Assembly (NCBI GenBank): GCA_016866305.1
Contig: VGMX01000001.1
Coordinates: 108,358-172,357 of the forward strand
From: Chlorobiota bacterium
GTDB taxonomy: Bacteria; Bacteroidota; Chlorobiia; Chlorobiales; Chlorobiaceae
Reading direction: 5' to 3'
Length of the DNA: 64,000 nt
This document shows positions 1 through 12,098 of the stretch, piece after piece. A program made the position numbers and the translations under genes. The stretch's first letter is position 1, and every line of letters begins with the position of its first letter. Under the pieces are notes generated by a model. It saw only the letters and a list, made by a program, of their open reading frames with translations, was not told the origin of the DNA and did no database searches.

Positions 1-511
1 TATATTTGCGTATGGCGATGATCAGTGGAAACGCCACCGCGGCAAGCATGGAGGCAACAGAGACGTAACGGGACAGATAGACGGTCAGGAGAAAAACGCC
101 GATAACCATCAGCATGCTGACCGGAGCGATGCCGATGAGCATACCGGCTGCGGTGCTGACGCCTTTACCGCCCTTGAAACCGGCAAACACGGTAAAGACA
201 TGACCGATCACTGCGCTCATGCCGGCGAGCAGACGAAGGGCCACCTCATTCATTCCGGGAAAGACATCGATCGGGTGGTGGCGGAAAAACGCAACCACCG
301 AAACAGCCGAGACAACCCCCTTGATAATATCGATCAGCGTGACGGCAAGTCCGGTTTTCCATCCGAGAACCCTGAATGCGTTGGTGCCGCCGGCATTGCC
401 GCTGCCGAACTTGCGGATATCGATCCCCCTGAGCATTTTTCCCGCCATGATACTGGTGGGAATTGAGCCGATGATATAGCTAACTGATAAAATGGCAAGT
501 AACGTCAGCAT
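1..511 (-). CDS. plsY: Glycerol-3-phosphate acyltransferase PlsY (3' end truncated by window edge)
   Basis: Minus-strand reading from ATG at 511: [50 protein letters not shown]...[33 protein letters not shown] and GFKGGKG motifs typical of PlsY. Confidence 0.93.
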   Translation of the reverse strand, partial: MLTLLAILSVSYIIGSIPTSIMAGKMLRGIDIRKFGSGNAGGTNAFRVLGWKTGLAVTLIDIIKGVVSAVSVVAFFRHHPIDVFPGMNEVALRLLAGMSAVIGHVFTVFAGFKGGKGVSTAAGMLIGIAPVSMLMVIGVFLLTVYLSRYVSVASMLAAVAFPLIIAIRKY

Positions 512-565
512 AACAATGGTTGTATTGCGTTATTGCGGAAAAAAGGATCCGGTGAGAAAACAAAC

Positions 566-1555
566 TCACGCCTTGGCCACCTGACCTATAATGTACGCAT
601 TTTCTCCAATGGATGTCAAATGACCCATCATGCTTCCGGCGCTTTCCCGGCGAACGACCATGACGAGACCGATGCCAAGGTTGAAGGTGCGGCGCATATC
701 ATCTTCGGGAACATCTCCCTCTCTGCGGATGATGTCGAAAATTACCGGCTCGGGCCATGATTTCCAGTCAACCGAAAGCGTGAGCCCTTTCGGAATAATG
801 CGCATGGTGTTCCCGGTAAGGCCACCGCCGGTAATGTGCGCCAGCCCACTGATATCAGGAGAGCCGGAGAGCGGAGCGATCACCTGCAGGTAAGAGCGGT
901 GCACCTTGAGCAGCTCTTCACCGACTGAGCCGTCGAGGCCGTCAAAACGCTCCTGCATGCGTCCCTCGAACACTTTGCGGGCAAGAGAATAACCGTTGGT
1001 GTGCAGACCGGTTGACGGCAGGCCTATCAGCACGTCTCCCGCCTCGATCGAGGAACCGTTCACGATTTTTTCGTGATCGACAACCCCGACAATGGAACCA
1101 GCCAGGTCGAAATCGGCTTCATCGTAGACTCCCGGCATTTCTGCGGTTTCACCGCCGATAAGCGCACAGCCGTTTTCGCGGCAGGCATTCACCATACCGG
1201 TCACAACACCAGCCGCAATGGAGGGGGTGAGCTTGCCGCATGCGTAGTAATCGAGAAAGAAAAGCGGTTTGGCGCCGCAGACCGCAATATCGTTCACGCA
1301 GTGGTTGACCAGACATGAACCAACGGTATCGTACACGCCAAGCTCAATGGCGATTTTCAGCTTGGTACCGACGCCGTCAATGCTGCTGACCAGCACCGGT
1401 TTGGTATACCCCGAAAAATCAGGAAGAAAAAAACCGCCGAATGCCCCGATATCGGTAATGACGTTCTGCGTAAAGGTCTGGCGCACCTGTGGCTTGATCA
1501 TGCGCACAAACTCCTCCCCCGCGCTTATATCGACTCCGGCTTTCTTGTAATCCAT
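566..1555 (-). CDS. purM: Phosphoribosylformylglycinamidine cyclo-ligase (AIR synthetase)
   Basis: [22 protein letters not shown]...[13 protein letters not shown]...[13 protein letters not shown]. Confidence 0.95.
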   Translation of the reverse strand: MDYKKAGVDISAGEEFVRMIKPQVRQTFTQNVITDIGAFGGFFLPDFSGYTKPVLVSSIDGVGTKLKIAIELGVYDTVGSCLVNHCVNDIAVCGAKPLFFLDYYACGKLTPSIAAGVVTGMVNACRENGCALIGGETAEMPGVYDEADFDLAGSIVGVVDHEKIVNGSSIEAGDVLIGLPSTGLHTNGYSLARKVFEGRMQERFDGLDGSVGEELLKVHRSYLQVIAPLSGSPDISGLAHITGGGLTGNTMRIIPKGLTLSVDWKSWPEPVIFDIIRREGDVPEDDMRRTFNLGIGLVMVVRRESAGSMMGHLTSIGENAYIIGQVAKA

Positions 1556-1595
1556 GGCAACGTAATCTTGTTATGCATTGAACAGCGGAGAGCCC

Positions 1596-3011
1596 CTATC
1601 GGGTTCCTGCCGGTTTTTCAAAAATCCCGACGTTCTCCGCGCCCGCAAAGAACTCGTGGTGCAGGGTATTGACCGCCTCGTTGACATCACTTTCTTCAAC
1701 AACAAAGCCGACATTGATTTCGGAGGCACCCTGCGAAATCATCCTGAGATTGACATTTTTCAGAGAGCTGAAAATCCGTCCCGCAACGCCTTTCGACATC
1801 CGGAGGTTGTCGCCAACGACACTGACCGTGGCTACCCTGTGCTCGATATCGACCTTGCCGAGAACCTCGAGTTCCTGCAGCAGCTCTTCGCCGAAACTTT
1901 TGTCGTCGACCGTCACGGAAACCGAAACCTCGCTGGTGGAGATCATCTCTATCGAGACGCCGTGGCGCGAAAACGCACCGAACAGCTCGGTCATGAAACC
2001 GTACCGGCCAAGCATCCGGTTGGAGCGGATGTTGATGATGCACTGCCCCTTCTTGACAGCGATGGATTTGACCAGGCCGCCATAGCTCATGCCTGCAAGC
2101 CGTTCAGGGTCATCGGTGATGAGCGTGCCTTTCGCATCGGGATGCCAGGTATTCAGCACCCAGACCGGAATATTCTTCTCCACAGCAGGGGCAATGGTAT
2201 CGGGATGCAGCACTTTGGCGCCGAGATAGGCAAGTTCTGCCGCTTCATTGAAGGTCATGATCCGGATGCTGCGAGCTTCAGGCACGATCCTCGGATCGCA
2301 GGTCATAACACCATCGACATCGGTCCATATCTGGATGGCGTTATCGCCGAGCCATGCACCGAAAAGCGCCGCGGTCAGGTCGGATCCGCCCCGTCCGAGC
2401 GTGGTGGTGCGCCCGGTATCTGTTGCGCCGATGTAGCCCTGCGTAACCACGACGGTTCCAGCATCGAGCAGCGGGCGAATGATGGCTTCGGTATTCGCCT
2501 CGCACACACGGGTGAGCGGACGGGCGAATCCGAAATGATCATCGGTGATCATCACCCTGCGGACATCGATCCACTCTGTACGGTGCCCCTGCTCTTGCAT
2601 GGCGGCGGCAAACACCGTGGTTGAAAGCAGTTCGCCGAATGAACAGAACATGTCTTTCGACCGTTCGGTCAGTTCGCCGACGATATCGACACCCCGGGCA
2701 AGCATTTCCAGCTTCGATACATAGGCTTCGACTTTTTCGGCAAGCCCCGGCTTCACTCCAGGATCCGTTATCAGTTCATCTATAAGCACAAGGTGGTGCT
2801 GGCGAACTTCCCCGGCAAGCGAAAGCGCTTCGTCAAGATCGCTCCGGCCGGCGGCATCGGCAAGCCGCACCAGTTTGTTGGTGATGCCGCTGCAGGCGCT
2901 CAGCACCACGAGCGGCGTACTGTTCCGCTGCTCACGGACAACGAGATCGATTGCCTGCTGCATAGCCCTGGCGTTACCTACCGAGGTTCCGCCGAATTTC
3001 ATAACCGCCAT
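1596..3011 (-). CDS. lysC: Aspartate kinase
   Basis: [17 protein letters not shown]...[14 protein letters not shown]-terminal ACT-type regulatory region. Confidence 0.93.
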   Translation of the reverse strand: MAVMKFGGTSVGNARAMQQAIDLVVREQRNSTPLVVLSACSGITNKLVRLADAAGRSDLDEALSLAGEVRQHHLVLIDELITDPGVKPGLAEKVEAYVSKLEMLARGVDIVGELTERSKDMFCSFGELLSTTVFAAAMQEQGHRTEWIDVRRVMITDDHFGFARPLTRVCEANTEAIIRPLLDAGTVVVTQGYIGATDTGRTTTLGRGGSDLTAALFGAWLGDNAIQIWTDVDGVMTCDPRIVPEARSIRIMTFNEAAELAYLGAKVLHPDTIAPAVEKNIPVWVLNTWHPDAKGTLITDDPERLAGMSYGGLVKSIAVKKGQCIINIRSNRMLGRYGFMTELFGAFSRHGVSIEMISTSEVSVSVTVDDKSFGEELLQELEVLGKVDIEHRVATVSVVGDNLRMSKGVAGRIFSSLKNVNLRMISQGASEINVGFVVEESDVNEAVNTLHHEFFAGAENVGIFEKPAGTR

Positions 3012-3133
3012 AACTGCAAACGGTAAGGGTTCAGATTGTCTTATTGCAAGAGTTTTCGCTTATTACGCTATGACCGACCGACGGGACGGGAGCCGTCTCT
3101 GCCCCCGAAAAAAAACCGCAAAAGTTCTCCCTC

Positions 3134-3748
3134 ATGAAAACCTATCGCAGTTGCATCACTTTCTTTGCCGGCATATCCGGTAAAGCAGTTTCTCTGGCAC
3201 TCCTTTGCGCAATGCTTTCAGGACTGTCCGCATGCAGCACCCTTTCCACAGACTCGCGGTACGATCCGGACTGCAAATATAGTTTAAAAAAGAGAAAAAC
3301 ACATATATCGAGAATCGTTCCGGGAACAGGCCAAACGGTCTCCGTGGAGCTTCCGGTCAAAGTTTCCGGGCGATCCATGGAGCGGCTGTTTGCATCGGTT
3401 CGTGAACGGCTCGGCACAACATACCGGTGGGGGGGAACATCACTTGACGGCTTCGACTGCTCGGGTTTCGTGCAGTATCTTTTTGAGGACTCCTTTCAAC
3501 TGATGATGCCGAGAACATCCGCCGACATGGCCTCGCTCGGCAAGATCGTCCCTCGCGGGAAGCTCCGGCCCGGTGACCTGGTATTCTTCAGCAACGGCAG
3601 CAGAAGCATTGACCATGTCGGCATCTACATGGGAGACAACCGGTTCGCACACGTATCGACGAGCAGCGGAGTGCGCGTAGACCGGCTCGACTCCGGATAT
3701 TATGACAGACGGTACGCCTGCGGAGCCCGTATCATCAGCGAGAACTGA
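3134..3748 (+). CDS. NlpC/P60 family peptidoglycan endopeptidase (lipoprotein-like N-terminus)
   Basis: LSACS lipobox; TTYRWGGTSLDGFDCSGFVQYLF, RPGDLVFF, DHVGIYMGDNRFAHVS. Confidence 0.92.
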   Translation: MKTYRSCITFFAGISGKAVSLALLCAMLSGLSACSTLSTDSRYDPDCKYSLKKRKTHISRIVPGTGQTVSVELPVKVSGRSMERLFASVRERLGTTYRWGGTSLDGFDCSGFVQYLFEDSFQLMMPRTSADMASLGKIVPRGKLRPGDLVFFSNGSRSIDHVGIYMGDNRFAHVSTSSGVRVDRLDSGYYDRRYACGARIISEN

Positions 3749-3860
3749 CCCCCCCTGCTGACCGGAAGGGAACTTCGGCTTTCAAAGAAGGAATTTCCCT
3801 ATATTGCCGCCATAAGAGCCCTTACGGGCATTTCCCGAACTTCCGGCTTTTCGGCCGTCA

Positions 3861-4763
3861 ATGCCTTTACCTCATATGCAGCCATCAGGAACACACCACT
3901 ACATTGAACTGGCCATAACAATCGGCCCCGAGCTTTTCGAGCCATATATCGCGATCCTTTCGGAGGAAGGAATAGAATATTTTCTCGAAGAGGATGACCG
4001 TCTGCTGGCATACCTTCCCGAATCTCAATGGAACGAGGAAAAGGAGATGGCTGTTCGCTCCAGGATCGGTGAGACGTTCGACACCATTCCGCCATACAAG
4101 GCCAGCTTCATGGCCGACAGGAACTGGAATGCCGAGTGGGAGGCGCATCTGCAGCCCATCGAAATTTCGGACAGGTTCATTATCGTACAGAAAAACAAGG
4201 AAATATCTCCGAAGCCCGGACAGATCGTCATTGAAATCAATCCGAAAATGTCGTTCGGTACCGGTTACCATGCGACAACCAGGCTCATGCTGCGCCAGAT
4301 GGAGGAGCTCGACCTGCAGGAGCGCAAAATCATGGACATCGGCACAGGAACCGGCGTGCTGGCCATAGCCGCACGAAAGCTTGGAAACCGGCACCCCATC
4401 CTTGCCTTCGACAACAACGCCTGGGCTGCAGAAAATGCCGTGGAGAACGCCGAAGAAAACAAGGCCGCAGATATCCGCATCGAGCTGATCGATGCCGAAG
4501 AGGAGCTGGTCGCAAACCTGAAGGAGGGGTATGAGCTGATTCTTGCAAACATCAACAAGAACGTGATTGACCGTATCCTTCCCGTCATCCGGAACTACGC
4601 TCCCGGGGCCGACGTGCTGCTTTCGGGGATTCTCATCTACGACGAGCCCTGGTTGAAAAAGCTCCTGAAACGGCTCGGTTACACCAATGTGAAGACCATC
4701 TATGAGGACGAATGGCTTTCGAGCCTGGTGCGCGCCGAAAAGCCCGAAAAGGATACGAAATGA
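3861..4763 (+). CDS. prmA: Ribosomal protein L11 methyltransferase
   Basis: FGTGYHATTRLML, MDIGTGTGVLAIAA, LANINKNVI. Confidence 0.92.
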   Translation: MPLPHMQPSGTHHYIELAITIGPELFEPYIAILSEEGIEYFLEEDDRLLAYLPESQWNEEKEMAVRSRIGETFDTIPPYKASFMADRNWNAEWEAHLQPIEISDRFIIVQKNKEISPKPGQIVIEINPKMSFGTGYHATTRLMLRQMEELDLQERKIMDIGTGTGVLAIAARKLGNRHPILAFDNNAWAAENAVENAEENKAADIRIELIDAEEELVANLKEGYELILANINKNVIDRILPVIRNYAPGADVLLSGILIYDEPWLKKLLKRLGYTNVKTIYEDEWLSSLVRAEKPEKDTK

Positions 4764-5692
4764 GAAGGGTATCCTGTATCGATATCGGCACCAATACCGC
4801 CCTCCTGCTGATTGCCGACCTCGAACCGAAAAGCGGCGCCATCATTGCCGTGCTGCACCGGCAGACCATCGTGCGTCTGGGCCAGCAGGTTGACGAACGG
4901 AAGCTGATCGGCAGCGATGCGCTCTCCCGCCTGCTTGCCTGCATGCATGAGTACCGGGCACTTTCCGAAGAGCATGGATCGGAAACCATCATTGCGGGAG
5001 GAACCAGCGCATTACGGGATGCGGCGAACCGCGATGCGGTCATTGATGCTGTCCGGGAGCATACCGGCATCGAGATCACCTGTGTCTCCGGCCGAGAAGA
5101 AGCCGAACTCACCTTTTTCGGAGCTGTTGCCGGCATGAGCGACCTGCCTGAGCCTTTCGCGGTCATTGATATCGGCGGCGGCAGTACGGAGATCTGTATG
5201 GGTGCCCGCGACGGAATCAGCGCAAGCGTCAGCATGGATATCGGTTCGGTTCGGCTTACTGAACGGTTCTTCAGTTCACTGCCCCCATCTGCAGACGAGT
5301 TTGAATCTGCCCGGAAAGAGATCAACCGGGTGCTCACCGCAAACATCATCCCTTTTTTCCCTGCCCGTGATGCCGTGTACGGTGTCGCCGGCACACTTAC
5401 CACACTTGCACAGGTCAGCCAGGGGGAGAAAACGTTCGATGCGATAAAAGTTCAGAACTACCGGCTTTCCTTCGCAGAGGTAGATCGACTGCTCGAACGT
5501 TTCTGCAGTTGCTCGATCGAGGAAACGCAAGCGCTCGGAATTCCGGAAGGACGCGCCGACGTCATCGCCATGGGCACGATCATCCTGCGCCAGTTCATGC
5601 GGCTGCTCGGCGTAGGTGAACTCCGTGTCAGCATTCAGGGATTGCGCTTCGGTCTTGCCCAGCGTGAACTTTTCCGGCTGCAGCAGCTTTAA
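4760..5692 (+). CDS. Ppx/GppA family phosphatase
   Basis: MRRVSCIDIGTNTALLLIADL; VIDIGGGSTEICMG; start overlaps prmA stop. Confidence 0.9.
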   Translation: MRRVSCIDIGTNTALLLIADLEPKSGAIIAVLHRQTIVRLGQQVDERKLIGSDALSRLLACMHEYRALSEEHGSETIIAGGTSALRDAANRDAVIDAVREHTGIEITCVSGREEAELTFFGAVAGMSDLPEPFAVIDIGGGSTEICMGARDGISASVSMDIGSVRLTERFFSSLPPSADEFESARKEINRVLTANIIPFFPARDAVYGVAGTLTTLAQVSQGEKTFDAIKVQNYRLSFAEVDRLLERFCSCSIEETQALGIPEGRADVIAMGTIILRQFMRLLGVGELRVSIQGLRFGLAQRELFRLQQL

Positions 5693-6884
5693 GGCCGTGC
5701 ACGCATATCGGTTCGCCATCCCGGTTCCTTGTAAAAAAGAGATAGCAGCTGTCGCTCTCCCTGAGCCGGAACTTTTTCCGGATCTCATCGGGTGAAATCG
5801 GAAAATCCCGGCGTTGAACAGCTGCACCCGTTATACCCTGTCTGCGGAGAAACCCCGGAAAGGTTTTCGGGCTGTATGACTGGCATGCCACAACCTGGAA
5901 AACGCGTCCGGGAAAATCCGCAATAAACTCTTCGGCGGTAAGGTAATCGACACGTGCATTGACGAACGCAAGCCCGAGATCCAGAGCGAGTTTTTTAGCG
6001 AGACCGGCCTTGATGATCGCCGCGTCAGGCTCATAGAAAAACCTTTGCACCTGCAGCGCCACTCCCCTCTCTTCCTCACCGGTTCCTTCTGTTTCCTGCA
6101 CGACGGCACCATCCTGTGAGAGCACCACTGCCGTTCTCCGTACAGCTTGTCCCGCCACGTTACTCCGATCGAGCAGCAGCAGCACCTCCCGGCATTCGGC
6201 ACCAACCGAAACCACACGAATTTCCGACAATGCCGGCAGCTCTTCCCGCAGCCTGCTCAGCTCGAGCGCAGGGGATGCCTTGATCATCACATTCGGTGCC
6301 CTGGCGAGCAACAGGTCATGAACAGCGACCACGTCGGGACTTGCTGCGCCGAGACCGACAGATCGCCGACCGCCCTCCCGGCGTGCAGGATCGACGAAAA
6401 TCCAGTCGAAAGAGTCGTCGGGACAGGAATACAGCATCGCGAGGCTCTCTCCCTGCCGGATTTCCACATTGGTGATGCCGAGCATGCGAAAATTATACGC
6501 GGCAAGCTCTGCAAGCACAGGGTCGCACTCGCAGTAAACGACTTCACGGAATACACGGGCAAAGAACACGGTATCGACGCCGAGCCCGCCGGTGAGGTCG
6601 ATCATGCGATCTCCGCCCGTCAGTGACGCCTTGTATGCCGCCGAGGCTTCGCCGGACGCCTGTTCGAGAGCCAGCGAGGTATAGAGCAGCGGTTTATGGG
6701 ATGACGTCGGCAGCTTTTTCAGCGCCTTGCGGCGGCAGGCAAGCTGTTCGGCAATCGCCCTCGAGGGAATATCGGCGCACCCCTGAAAGCGCAGGGCAAA
6801 GGCAGCCGGATTATCGGAACGGTGTTCTTCGATCAGTGCAAGATGTTCCGGCAAAAGCAATTGCCGAAGCTCATCGAGAGTCAT
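5628..6884 (-). CDS. Class I SAM-dependent methyltransferase (THUMP-like C-terminal domain type)
   Basis: MTLDELRQLLLPEHLALIEEH...DLTGGLGVDTVFFARVF...FDWIFVDPARREGGRR. Confidence 0.75.
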   Translation of the reverse strand: MTLDELRQLLLPEHLALIEEHRSDNPAAFALRFQGCADIPSRAIAEQLACRRKALKKLPTSSHKPLLYTSLALEQASGEASAAYKASLTGGDRMIDLTGGLGVDTVFFARVFREVVYCECDPVLAELAAYNFRMLGITNVEIRQGESLAMLYSCPDDSFDWIFVDPARREGGRRSVGLGAASPDVVAVHDLLLARAPNVMIKASPALELSRLREELPALSEIRVVSVGAECREVLLLLDRSNVAGQAVRRTAVVLSQDGAVVQETEGTGEEERGVALQVQRFFYEPDAAIIKAGLAKKLALDLGLAFVNARVDYLTAEEFIADFPGRVFQVVACQSYSPKTFPGFLRRQGITGAAVQRRDFPISPDEIRKKFRLRESDSCYLFFTRNRDGEPICVHGLKAAAAGKVHAGQDRSAIPEC

Positions 6885-8584
6885 TTTCCTGTCGTCCCCG
6901 CTTTCCGGCAGTGCTCTTCTACAAGCTTTCTTCGAAGCACCTTGCCGACCGTTGATTTCGGAAGCGCTTCGATGAATTCCACGTGCCGGGGAATCTTGTA
7001 TGAGGCAAGATCCTGACGACAGAAATCGCAGATCTCCTCCGCTGAAAGCCGGGCACCATCCCGAAGCACAATCCATGCCTTGACGGCTTCAACCTTGTAG
7101 GGGTCGGGGACACCGGCAACGCTGACCTCCTGAACGGCAGGGTGCCGGGCGATAACTTCCTCGACATCCCTGGGCCATACCTGGTACCCCCCCGGCTTGA
7201 TGAGATCTTTCTTGCGATCAACGATAAAGAGGTAACCGTCCTCGTCAAGATAACCGAGATCACCGGTATAAAGCCAGCCATCCCGCAGAACCATTGCCGT
7301 CTCTTCCGGGTTCTGCCAATACTCTTTCATGAGCTGCGGAGCCTTCATGAGTACTTCGCCGACCTCACCGGTGGCCATCTCGCCCAAACCGGATTCCGGA
7401 TGGGTAATGCGCACCTCGACATCAGGAACGGGGATCCCGACTGAACCCGGCTTGTAGACGCCGAGAACCGGAGTGAATGTCGCGGCAAGCGTTGCCTCGG
7501 TAAGGCTGTAGGCATCGATGAGCCGGCCGCCCGTCAATTCCTCGAAACTGCGCTTGGTTTCCTGCAGAAGCGGAGAAGCCCCTGAAACACAGAGTTTTAT
7601 TGACTGCAGGATATCGCGCTGTTTGCGGACACTCGGGTGGTTGAGCAGGGCGGTGAACAACGTGGGCACACCGGGAAGCAATGCCGGCTTCAGGGTTTTT
7701 ATCGTATGGAGGAGATCGTCGAGGTCGCGTGGATTGGGAACCACTGCAAGAGGGTACCTGCCGGCCATTGCTGCGGTCATGATGCCCACCTGCCCGTAAA
7801 CGTGGAAAAGCGGCATGTTGAGAATCACGACATCTTTCCCTTCATCGAGAATCACACGAATCCAGGCGGCGATCTGCATACTCGAAACCAGAATGCTCCG
7901 GTGCGTGCTGACCGCACATTTCGGGTTGCCTGTCGTGCCTCCGGAGAACAGGAACAGTGCCGAATCATGCGGACCGGCCATTGAGCGTTGCTCGCTCGTA
8001 CCCGCGTTCCGGCCAATAAGCTCGTGCAGGAGAAAATCTCCATGCTCGAGCGTAATGCGGTGTCCTCCCTTTTTCTCCTTCAGCAGGGTGAAAAGCGTTT
8101 TTTTCAACGGTGGCAGATAGTCGCCAATGCTCGTCGCGATCACCAGCCGCAATCCGGTAACCGACTGAATTTCCTTGAGCTTCCGGTAGAACATGCTCAT
8201 TACGATGATGGTTCTTGCCCCGCACTGGTTGAGAACATAAGCCAGTTCGGTCTTGGTATACAACGGATTGAGCGGTACGGCTACAGCACCGATCTTCCAT
8301 ACCGCAAGCTCGCCGATCACCAGTTGAGGGGAATTCGGCATGAGCAGCGCCACCCTGTCGCCTCTCTCCACTCCAAGCTGGATGAGGGATTCGGCAAGGG
8401 CATTGCTTTCCCTCTCCACCTCACCGTATGAAATCGTCCGGCCTTTGAAAAACATCGCCGGGTGATCCCGGCTTTCGGTTGCGGTCCTGCGCACGATATC
8501 GACAAGGGTATGCTCCGGATACGGTTCGAGGGTATGAGGGACTCCGCTGTCGTAGTGGCGGAACCATGGTCTGGCATTACTCAT
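6881..8584 (-). CDS. Long-chain fatty acid--CoA ligase / AMP-dependent synthetase
   Basis: LFLFSGGTTGNPKCAVSTHR; GWLYTGDLGYLDEDGYLFIVDRKKDLI; YKIPRHVEFIEALPKSTVGKVLRR. Confidence 0.92.
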   Translation of the reverse strand: MSNARPWFRHYDSGVPHTLEPYPEHTLVDIVRRTATESRDHPAMFFKGRTISYGEVERESNALAESLIQLGVERGDRVALLMPNSPQLVIGELAVWKIGAVAVPLNPLYTKTELAYVLNQCGARTIIVMSMFYRKLKEIQSVTGLRLVIATSIGDYLPPLKKTLFTLLKEKKGGHRITLEHGDFLLHELIGRNAGTSEQRSMAGPHDSALFLFSGGTTGNPKCAVSTHRSILVSSMQIAAWIRVILDEGKDVVILNMPLFHVYGQVGIMTAAMAGRYPLAVVPNPRDLDDLLHTIKTLKPALLPGVPTLFTALLNHPSVRKQRDILQSIKLCVSGASPLLQETKRSFEELTGGRLIDAYSLTEATLAATFTPVLGVYKPGSVGIPVPDVEVRITHPESGLGEMATGEVGEVLMKAPQLMKEYWQNPEETAMVLRDGWLYTGDLGYLDEDGYLFIVDRKKDLIKPGGYQVWPRDVEEVIARHPAVQEVSVAGVPDPYKVEAVKAWIVLRDGARLSAEEICDFCRQDLASYKIPRHVEFIEALPKSTVGKVLRRKLVEEHCRKAGTTGK

Positions 8585-8652
8585 TGCATTTAGATGTCTT
8601 GCGTTGCTGAAACGACACAAATAGTGCAGTTTACACTCTCTTGGCAGATAAA

Positions 8653-9942
8653 TCAAAAACGGGAACCGGATTCCCGGACAACATCACGAACCGCGGAGGT
8701 CAGCAAATCCAGCTCCCGGAAGCCAATGATGAAGGGCGGCATGAGGTAGACAAGCCTGCCGAAAGGCCGCACCCAGACACCCCGATCGACGAACCGCTTC
8801 TGGATTGCCCCCATATCGACCGGATGATCAAGTTCGACAACTCCGACAGCGCCAAGCACGCGTACATCGGCGACACCGTCGAACCCCCGGCAGGGTTCGA
8901 GACCCTCCTGCAAATGCCGTTCGATAGTGGATACCGATTCCTGCCACGCAGAACGCTTGAGCAAACGGATGCTCGCGGAAGCAACGGCACAGGCAAGCGG
9001 GTTGGCCATGAAGGTCGGTCCATGCATGAAAACTCCCGCCTCACCGGAACAGACCGTTTCAGCAACCGCTGCGCTGGAAAGCGTGGCTGCAAGGGTCATG
9101 TACCCTCCGGTAAGGGCTTTGCCAATGCACAGAATATCGGGAACAACTCCGGCATGTTCGAGCGCGAAAAGCTTACCGGTTCGGCCGAAACCGGTAGCGA
9201 TTTCGTCAAAAATCAGAAGCACGCCATACTGGCCGCACAGTTCGCTCAGACGCCGCAGATAATGCGGAGCGTAAAAACGCATTCCGCCCGCCCCCTGCAC
9301 CACCGGTTCTATGATGACCGCCGCAAGTTCGTCCGCATGGCGGTCGAGCTTCAGATGCAGGTCGGAGATGTACTCTTCGCTCCAGGAATCGTGAAAACCG
9401 CATCGGGGAGCTTCGGCGAAATACTGTTCAGGGAGGAATCCCCTGAACAGGCTATGCATGCCGGTTTCCGGATCACAGACCGACATGGCACCAAACGTGT
9501 CACCATGATAGCCGGAACGGACGGTCAGGATGCTTTTTTTCCGGTGCTTACCAAGAGCCGCCCAATACTGGAGCGCCATTTTCAGGGCCACCTCGACAGA
9601 CACCGATCCCGAATCGGAGAAAAAAATCCGGTCGAGCGGTTCAGGGGTTATCCCAAGAACCTCTTTTGCAAGCGTGACGGCAGGCTCATGGGTAAGACCT
9701 CCAAACATGACGTGACTCATCCTGCCGAGCTGTTCACACACCGCCCGATTGAGCTCCGGGTGGTTGTAGCCGTGGATGGCTGACCACCAGGAAGACATGC
9801 CGTCCACGAGCTTCCGACCGTCCTCAAGCTCGATATGCACGCCACGAGCCCCTTTTACCGGCCAGACCGGAAGCGGGTCGATAACGGATGTATAGGGGTG
9901 CCAGATGTGTGCACGGTCGAAACCGATGTCAATGACGTTCAT
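8653..9942 (-). CDS. bioA: Adenosylmethionine--8-amino-7-oxononanoate transaminase
   Basis: [56 protein letters not shown]. Confidence 0.95.
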   Translation of the reverse strand: MNVIDIGFDRAHIWHPYTSVIDPLPVWPVKGARGVHIELEDGRKLVDGMSSWWSAIHGYNHPELNRAVCEQLGRMSHVMFGGLTHEPAVTLAKEVLGITPEPLDRIFFSDSGSVSVEVALKMALQYWAALGKHRKKSILTVRSGYHGDTFGAMSVCDPETGMHSLFRGFLPEQYFAEAPRCGFHDSWSEEYISDLHLKLDRHADELAAVIIEPVVQGAGGMRFYAPHYLRRLSELCGQYGVLLIFDEIATGFGRTGKLFALEHAGVVPDILCIGKALTGGYMTLAATLSSAAVAETVCSGEAGVFMHGPTFMANPLACAVASASIRLLKRSAWQESVSTIERHLQEGLEPCRGFDGVADVRVLGAVGVVELDHPVDMGAIQKRFVDRGVWVRPFGRLVYLMPPFIIGFRELDLLTSAVRDVVRESGSRF

Positions 9943-10651
9943 GCGATGAATGGTCTCTGGTTCTTTGGCCGCTGGTAAGCCCGAAAAGCTCCGCCGCACC
10001 AGCTTCGAGACCGGTTTCCTCAAGAGTGACGACCGGAGCGGATATACCGTAACGTTTCAGGAAATGGTGAATTGTTTCGAAGGTATCGTCGCCGATCATC
10101 CGGTCGGTTTCCTGGAAACGGTTGTAAACGATGCCCCTGAGCGAAATACCCCGTTTCAGGCAGGCCTCTATGGAAAGCAGGGTATGGTTGATGCTTCCGA
10201 GTCGCGATGAAGCCACCAGCAGCAGCGGGTATCCGGCATCCCGGATATAGTCTGCAAGCAGAAGATCTCCATTGAGCGGCACCAGCAGCCCACCGGCCCC
10301 TTCGAGCAGAATGGTGCCGTAGCGCTGCTGCAGCCTGAACGTTGCACGCCTGATGGCGGCAGGATCGATGGTACGGTTCCCGATCCTTGCCGAAAGATGT
10401 GGTGATGCCGGATAGTCGAACACGTATGGAGAAGTCAGCCCTTCGATATCTTCCGGCATCAGACCGGTGCCCATGAGCCGCCGGTGTTCGATGATGTCTT
10501 CGGCAATCTTGCCGGAGAAGCCGGTCTGCACGAGCTTCTGGGTTATGACCTGCACACCGCGATCCAGCAGCGCCCTGGCAAGCAGGCCGGTCACAACGGT
10601 TTTTCCTGTTCCGGTATCGATGCCCGATACCGCTATGACATTTCCTTTCAT
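9929..10651 (-). CDS. bioD: Dethiobiotin synthase
   Basis: [37 protein letters not shown]. Confidence 0.94.
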   Translation of the reverse strand: MKGNVIAVSGIDTGTGKTVVTGLLARALLDRGVQVITQKLVQTGFSGKIAEDIIEHRRLMGTGLMPEDIEGLTSPYVFDYPASPHLSARIGNRTIDPAAIRRATFRLQQRYGTILLEGAGGLLVPLNGDLLLADYIRDAGYPLLLVASSRLGSINHTLLSIEACLKRGISLRGIVYNRFQETDRMIGDDTFETIHHFLKRYGISAPVVTLEETGLEAGAAELFGLTSGQRTRDHSSHERH

Positions 10652-11430
10652 GACAATGGTTTACGAAAACAGCAGTAGACCGGATGATAGGTAAGATAAA
10701 CGCCCTCTTCACAGGAATAGGCCTCCTCATATCGACTCAGAAAGCGCTGATAGCTTCCTTTCGTCCATGTCCGGCGGGCAATGCCGTTAACACCTGTTTT
10801 CCTGATGTGGTGCAGCATGGAAACCGGCGAATCGAAAGAAACCCTGCGGTACTCCTCTTTCAGCACAAGCAGTTCCAGGTAACGGCTCCCGATGGCCCCA
10901 AGTCCGGAAAGTTCAGGGTACCTGAGCCCCTCCTCTTCAACTGCAGCGATCTCAAGCATGTTCAGGCTGCTGAAAGTGCTGAATGCAAGCAGGCCGCCAG
11001 GCTTCAGGCAACCGGCCATTTTCCTGAAAAAACCGTCAAGGTCCGTGAGCCACTGAACCGTGGCATTCGAGACAACCAGATCGAGATCCTCCGGCAGTTC
11101 TTCGAGGATTTCGATATCACCCGGGAGAAACGTAAACCGCATAATACCCATCCGCCCGGCTTCCCTTGCGACATACCGCTGGCTCTCGGATACAATATCG
11201 TTGGCCATGTACGTATCGACGCAACAACGGCTGAGCAGCGCTGCCGTCAGGGCGCCCGTTCCTGCGCCGACCTCGAGAACCCGACGGAAGCTTCGGGAAG
11301 AAGCTGCTGTACAAACCATATCGGCCACCACCAGCGCCATCTCCTTCTGCACGACGGCATGCTCGCGGTATGAGCCGAGCGCTTTTGCGAACCGCTCCCG
11401 GACAAGCCGCTTGTCTATTCCCTGCTGCAT
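10648..11430 (-). CDS. bioC: Malonyl-ACP O-methyltransferase BioC
   Basis: MQQGIDKRLVRERFAKALGSYREHAVVQKEMA...LEVGAGTGALT; position in biotin operon. Confidence 0.9.
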   Translation of the reverse strand: MQQGIDKRLVRERFAKALGSYREHAVVQKEMALVVADMVCTAASSRSFRRVLEVGAGTGALTAALLSRCCVDTYMANDIVSESQRYVAREAGRMGIMRFTFLPGDIEILEELPEDLDLVVSNATVQWLTDLDGFFRKMAGCLKPGGLLAFSTFSSLNMLEIAAVEEEGLRYPELSGLGAIGSRYLELLVLKEEYRRVSFDSPVSMLHHIRKTGVNGIARRTWTKGSYQRFLSRYEEAYSCEEGVYLTYHPVYCCFRKPLS

Positions 11431-12098
11431 GCGAGCACCTCTGCGAGACCGGCAAGATGAAAAAACGGATAGTGCGGCATATCTGCAATCACCGTCTGCG
11501 GGTAGCCTTTCCATGCGGCGTACTGTCGGGATGAGGGAAAGATCATGTCCCTGCCTCCTATAATCACGTGATCGTAGCGGAACCCTTCAGGCCGCTCGCC
11601 GGCCTGCAGCCTCCGGGAGAAAGCATCAAGTTCCTCCTGCTGGCATGCCGACGTCCGTTCGGGTTGCACGGAAAGGAAGTGTTCGAGTGCCTCGCCTCCG
11701 CCGCACATCCTGCGATTGAACCGATACCGGTTTTCGTCGTTGTAGGTATCGAGCGTGGCCTGAAACACTGCGGGGTCGATGCCCGCCTCTGGGTCGACAG
11801 GCGAAAGCGTGCCGTTTACGGCCACGGCATGCGTTACGGGAGGAAGCTTCGCATGCACCGCAGACCAGACACCGAAAGACCAGGCGACAACGGTGCGCTT
11901 CCGGTAAGCACAGAGGGCATCGCCGATGGCAGCGTCGATCTCCCCCGAACGGTAGTCATGGAATGCAAGGAGGTCATAGGCCGAAGCCGGGCCGGACAGC
12001 GAAGAAAAATAATCGGCAATCCGCCGGTCCATACCCCAGCCGGAAAAGAAGAGCACCACCTCGTCGGCTCCCTGCCGGATGATCCAGTCGGCATTCAT
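11415..12098 (-). CDS. bioG: Pimeloyl-ACP methyl ester esterase BioG (DUF452 type)
   Basis: MNADWIIRQGADEVVLFFSGWGMDRR...VVAWSFGVWSA; sits between bioF and bioC. Confidence 0.88.
   Translation of the reverse strand: MNADWIIRQGADEVVLFFSGWGMDRRIADYFSSLSGPASAYDLLAFHDYRSGEIDAAIGDALCAYRKRTVVAWSFGVWSAVHAKLPPVTHAVAVNGTLSPVDPEAGIDPAVFQATLDTYNDENRYRFNRRMCGGGEALEHFLSVQPERTSACQQEELDAFSRRLQAGERPEGFRYDHVIIGGRDMIFPSSRQYAAWKGYPQTVIADMPHYPFFHLAGLAEVLACSRE

Noticed and set aside
1578-2624. 348-aa plus-strand ORF
   Set aside because: Antisense to lysC.
8641-9783. 380-aa plus-strand ORF
   Set aside because: Antisense to bioA.
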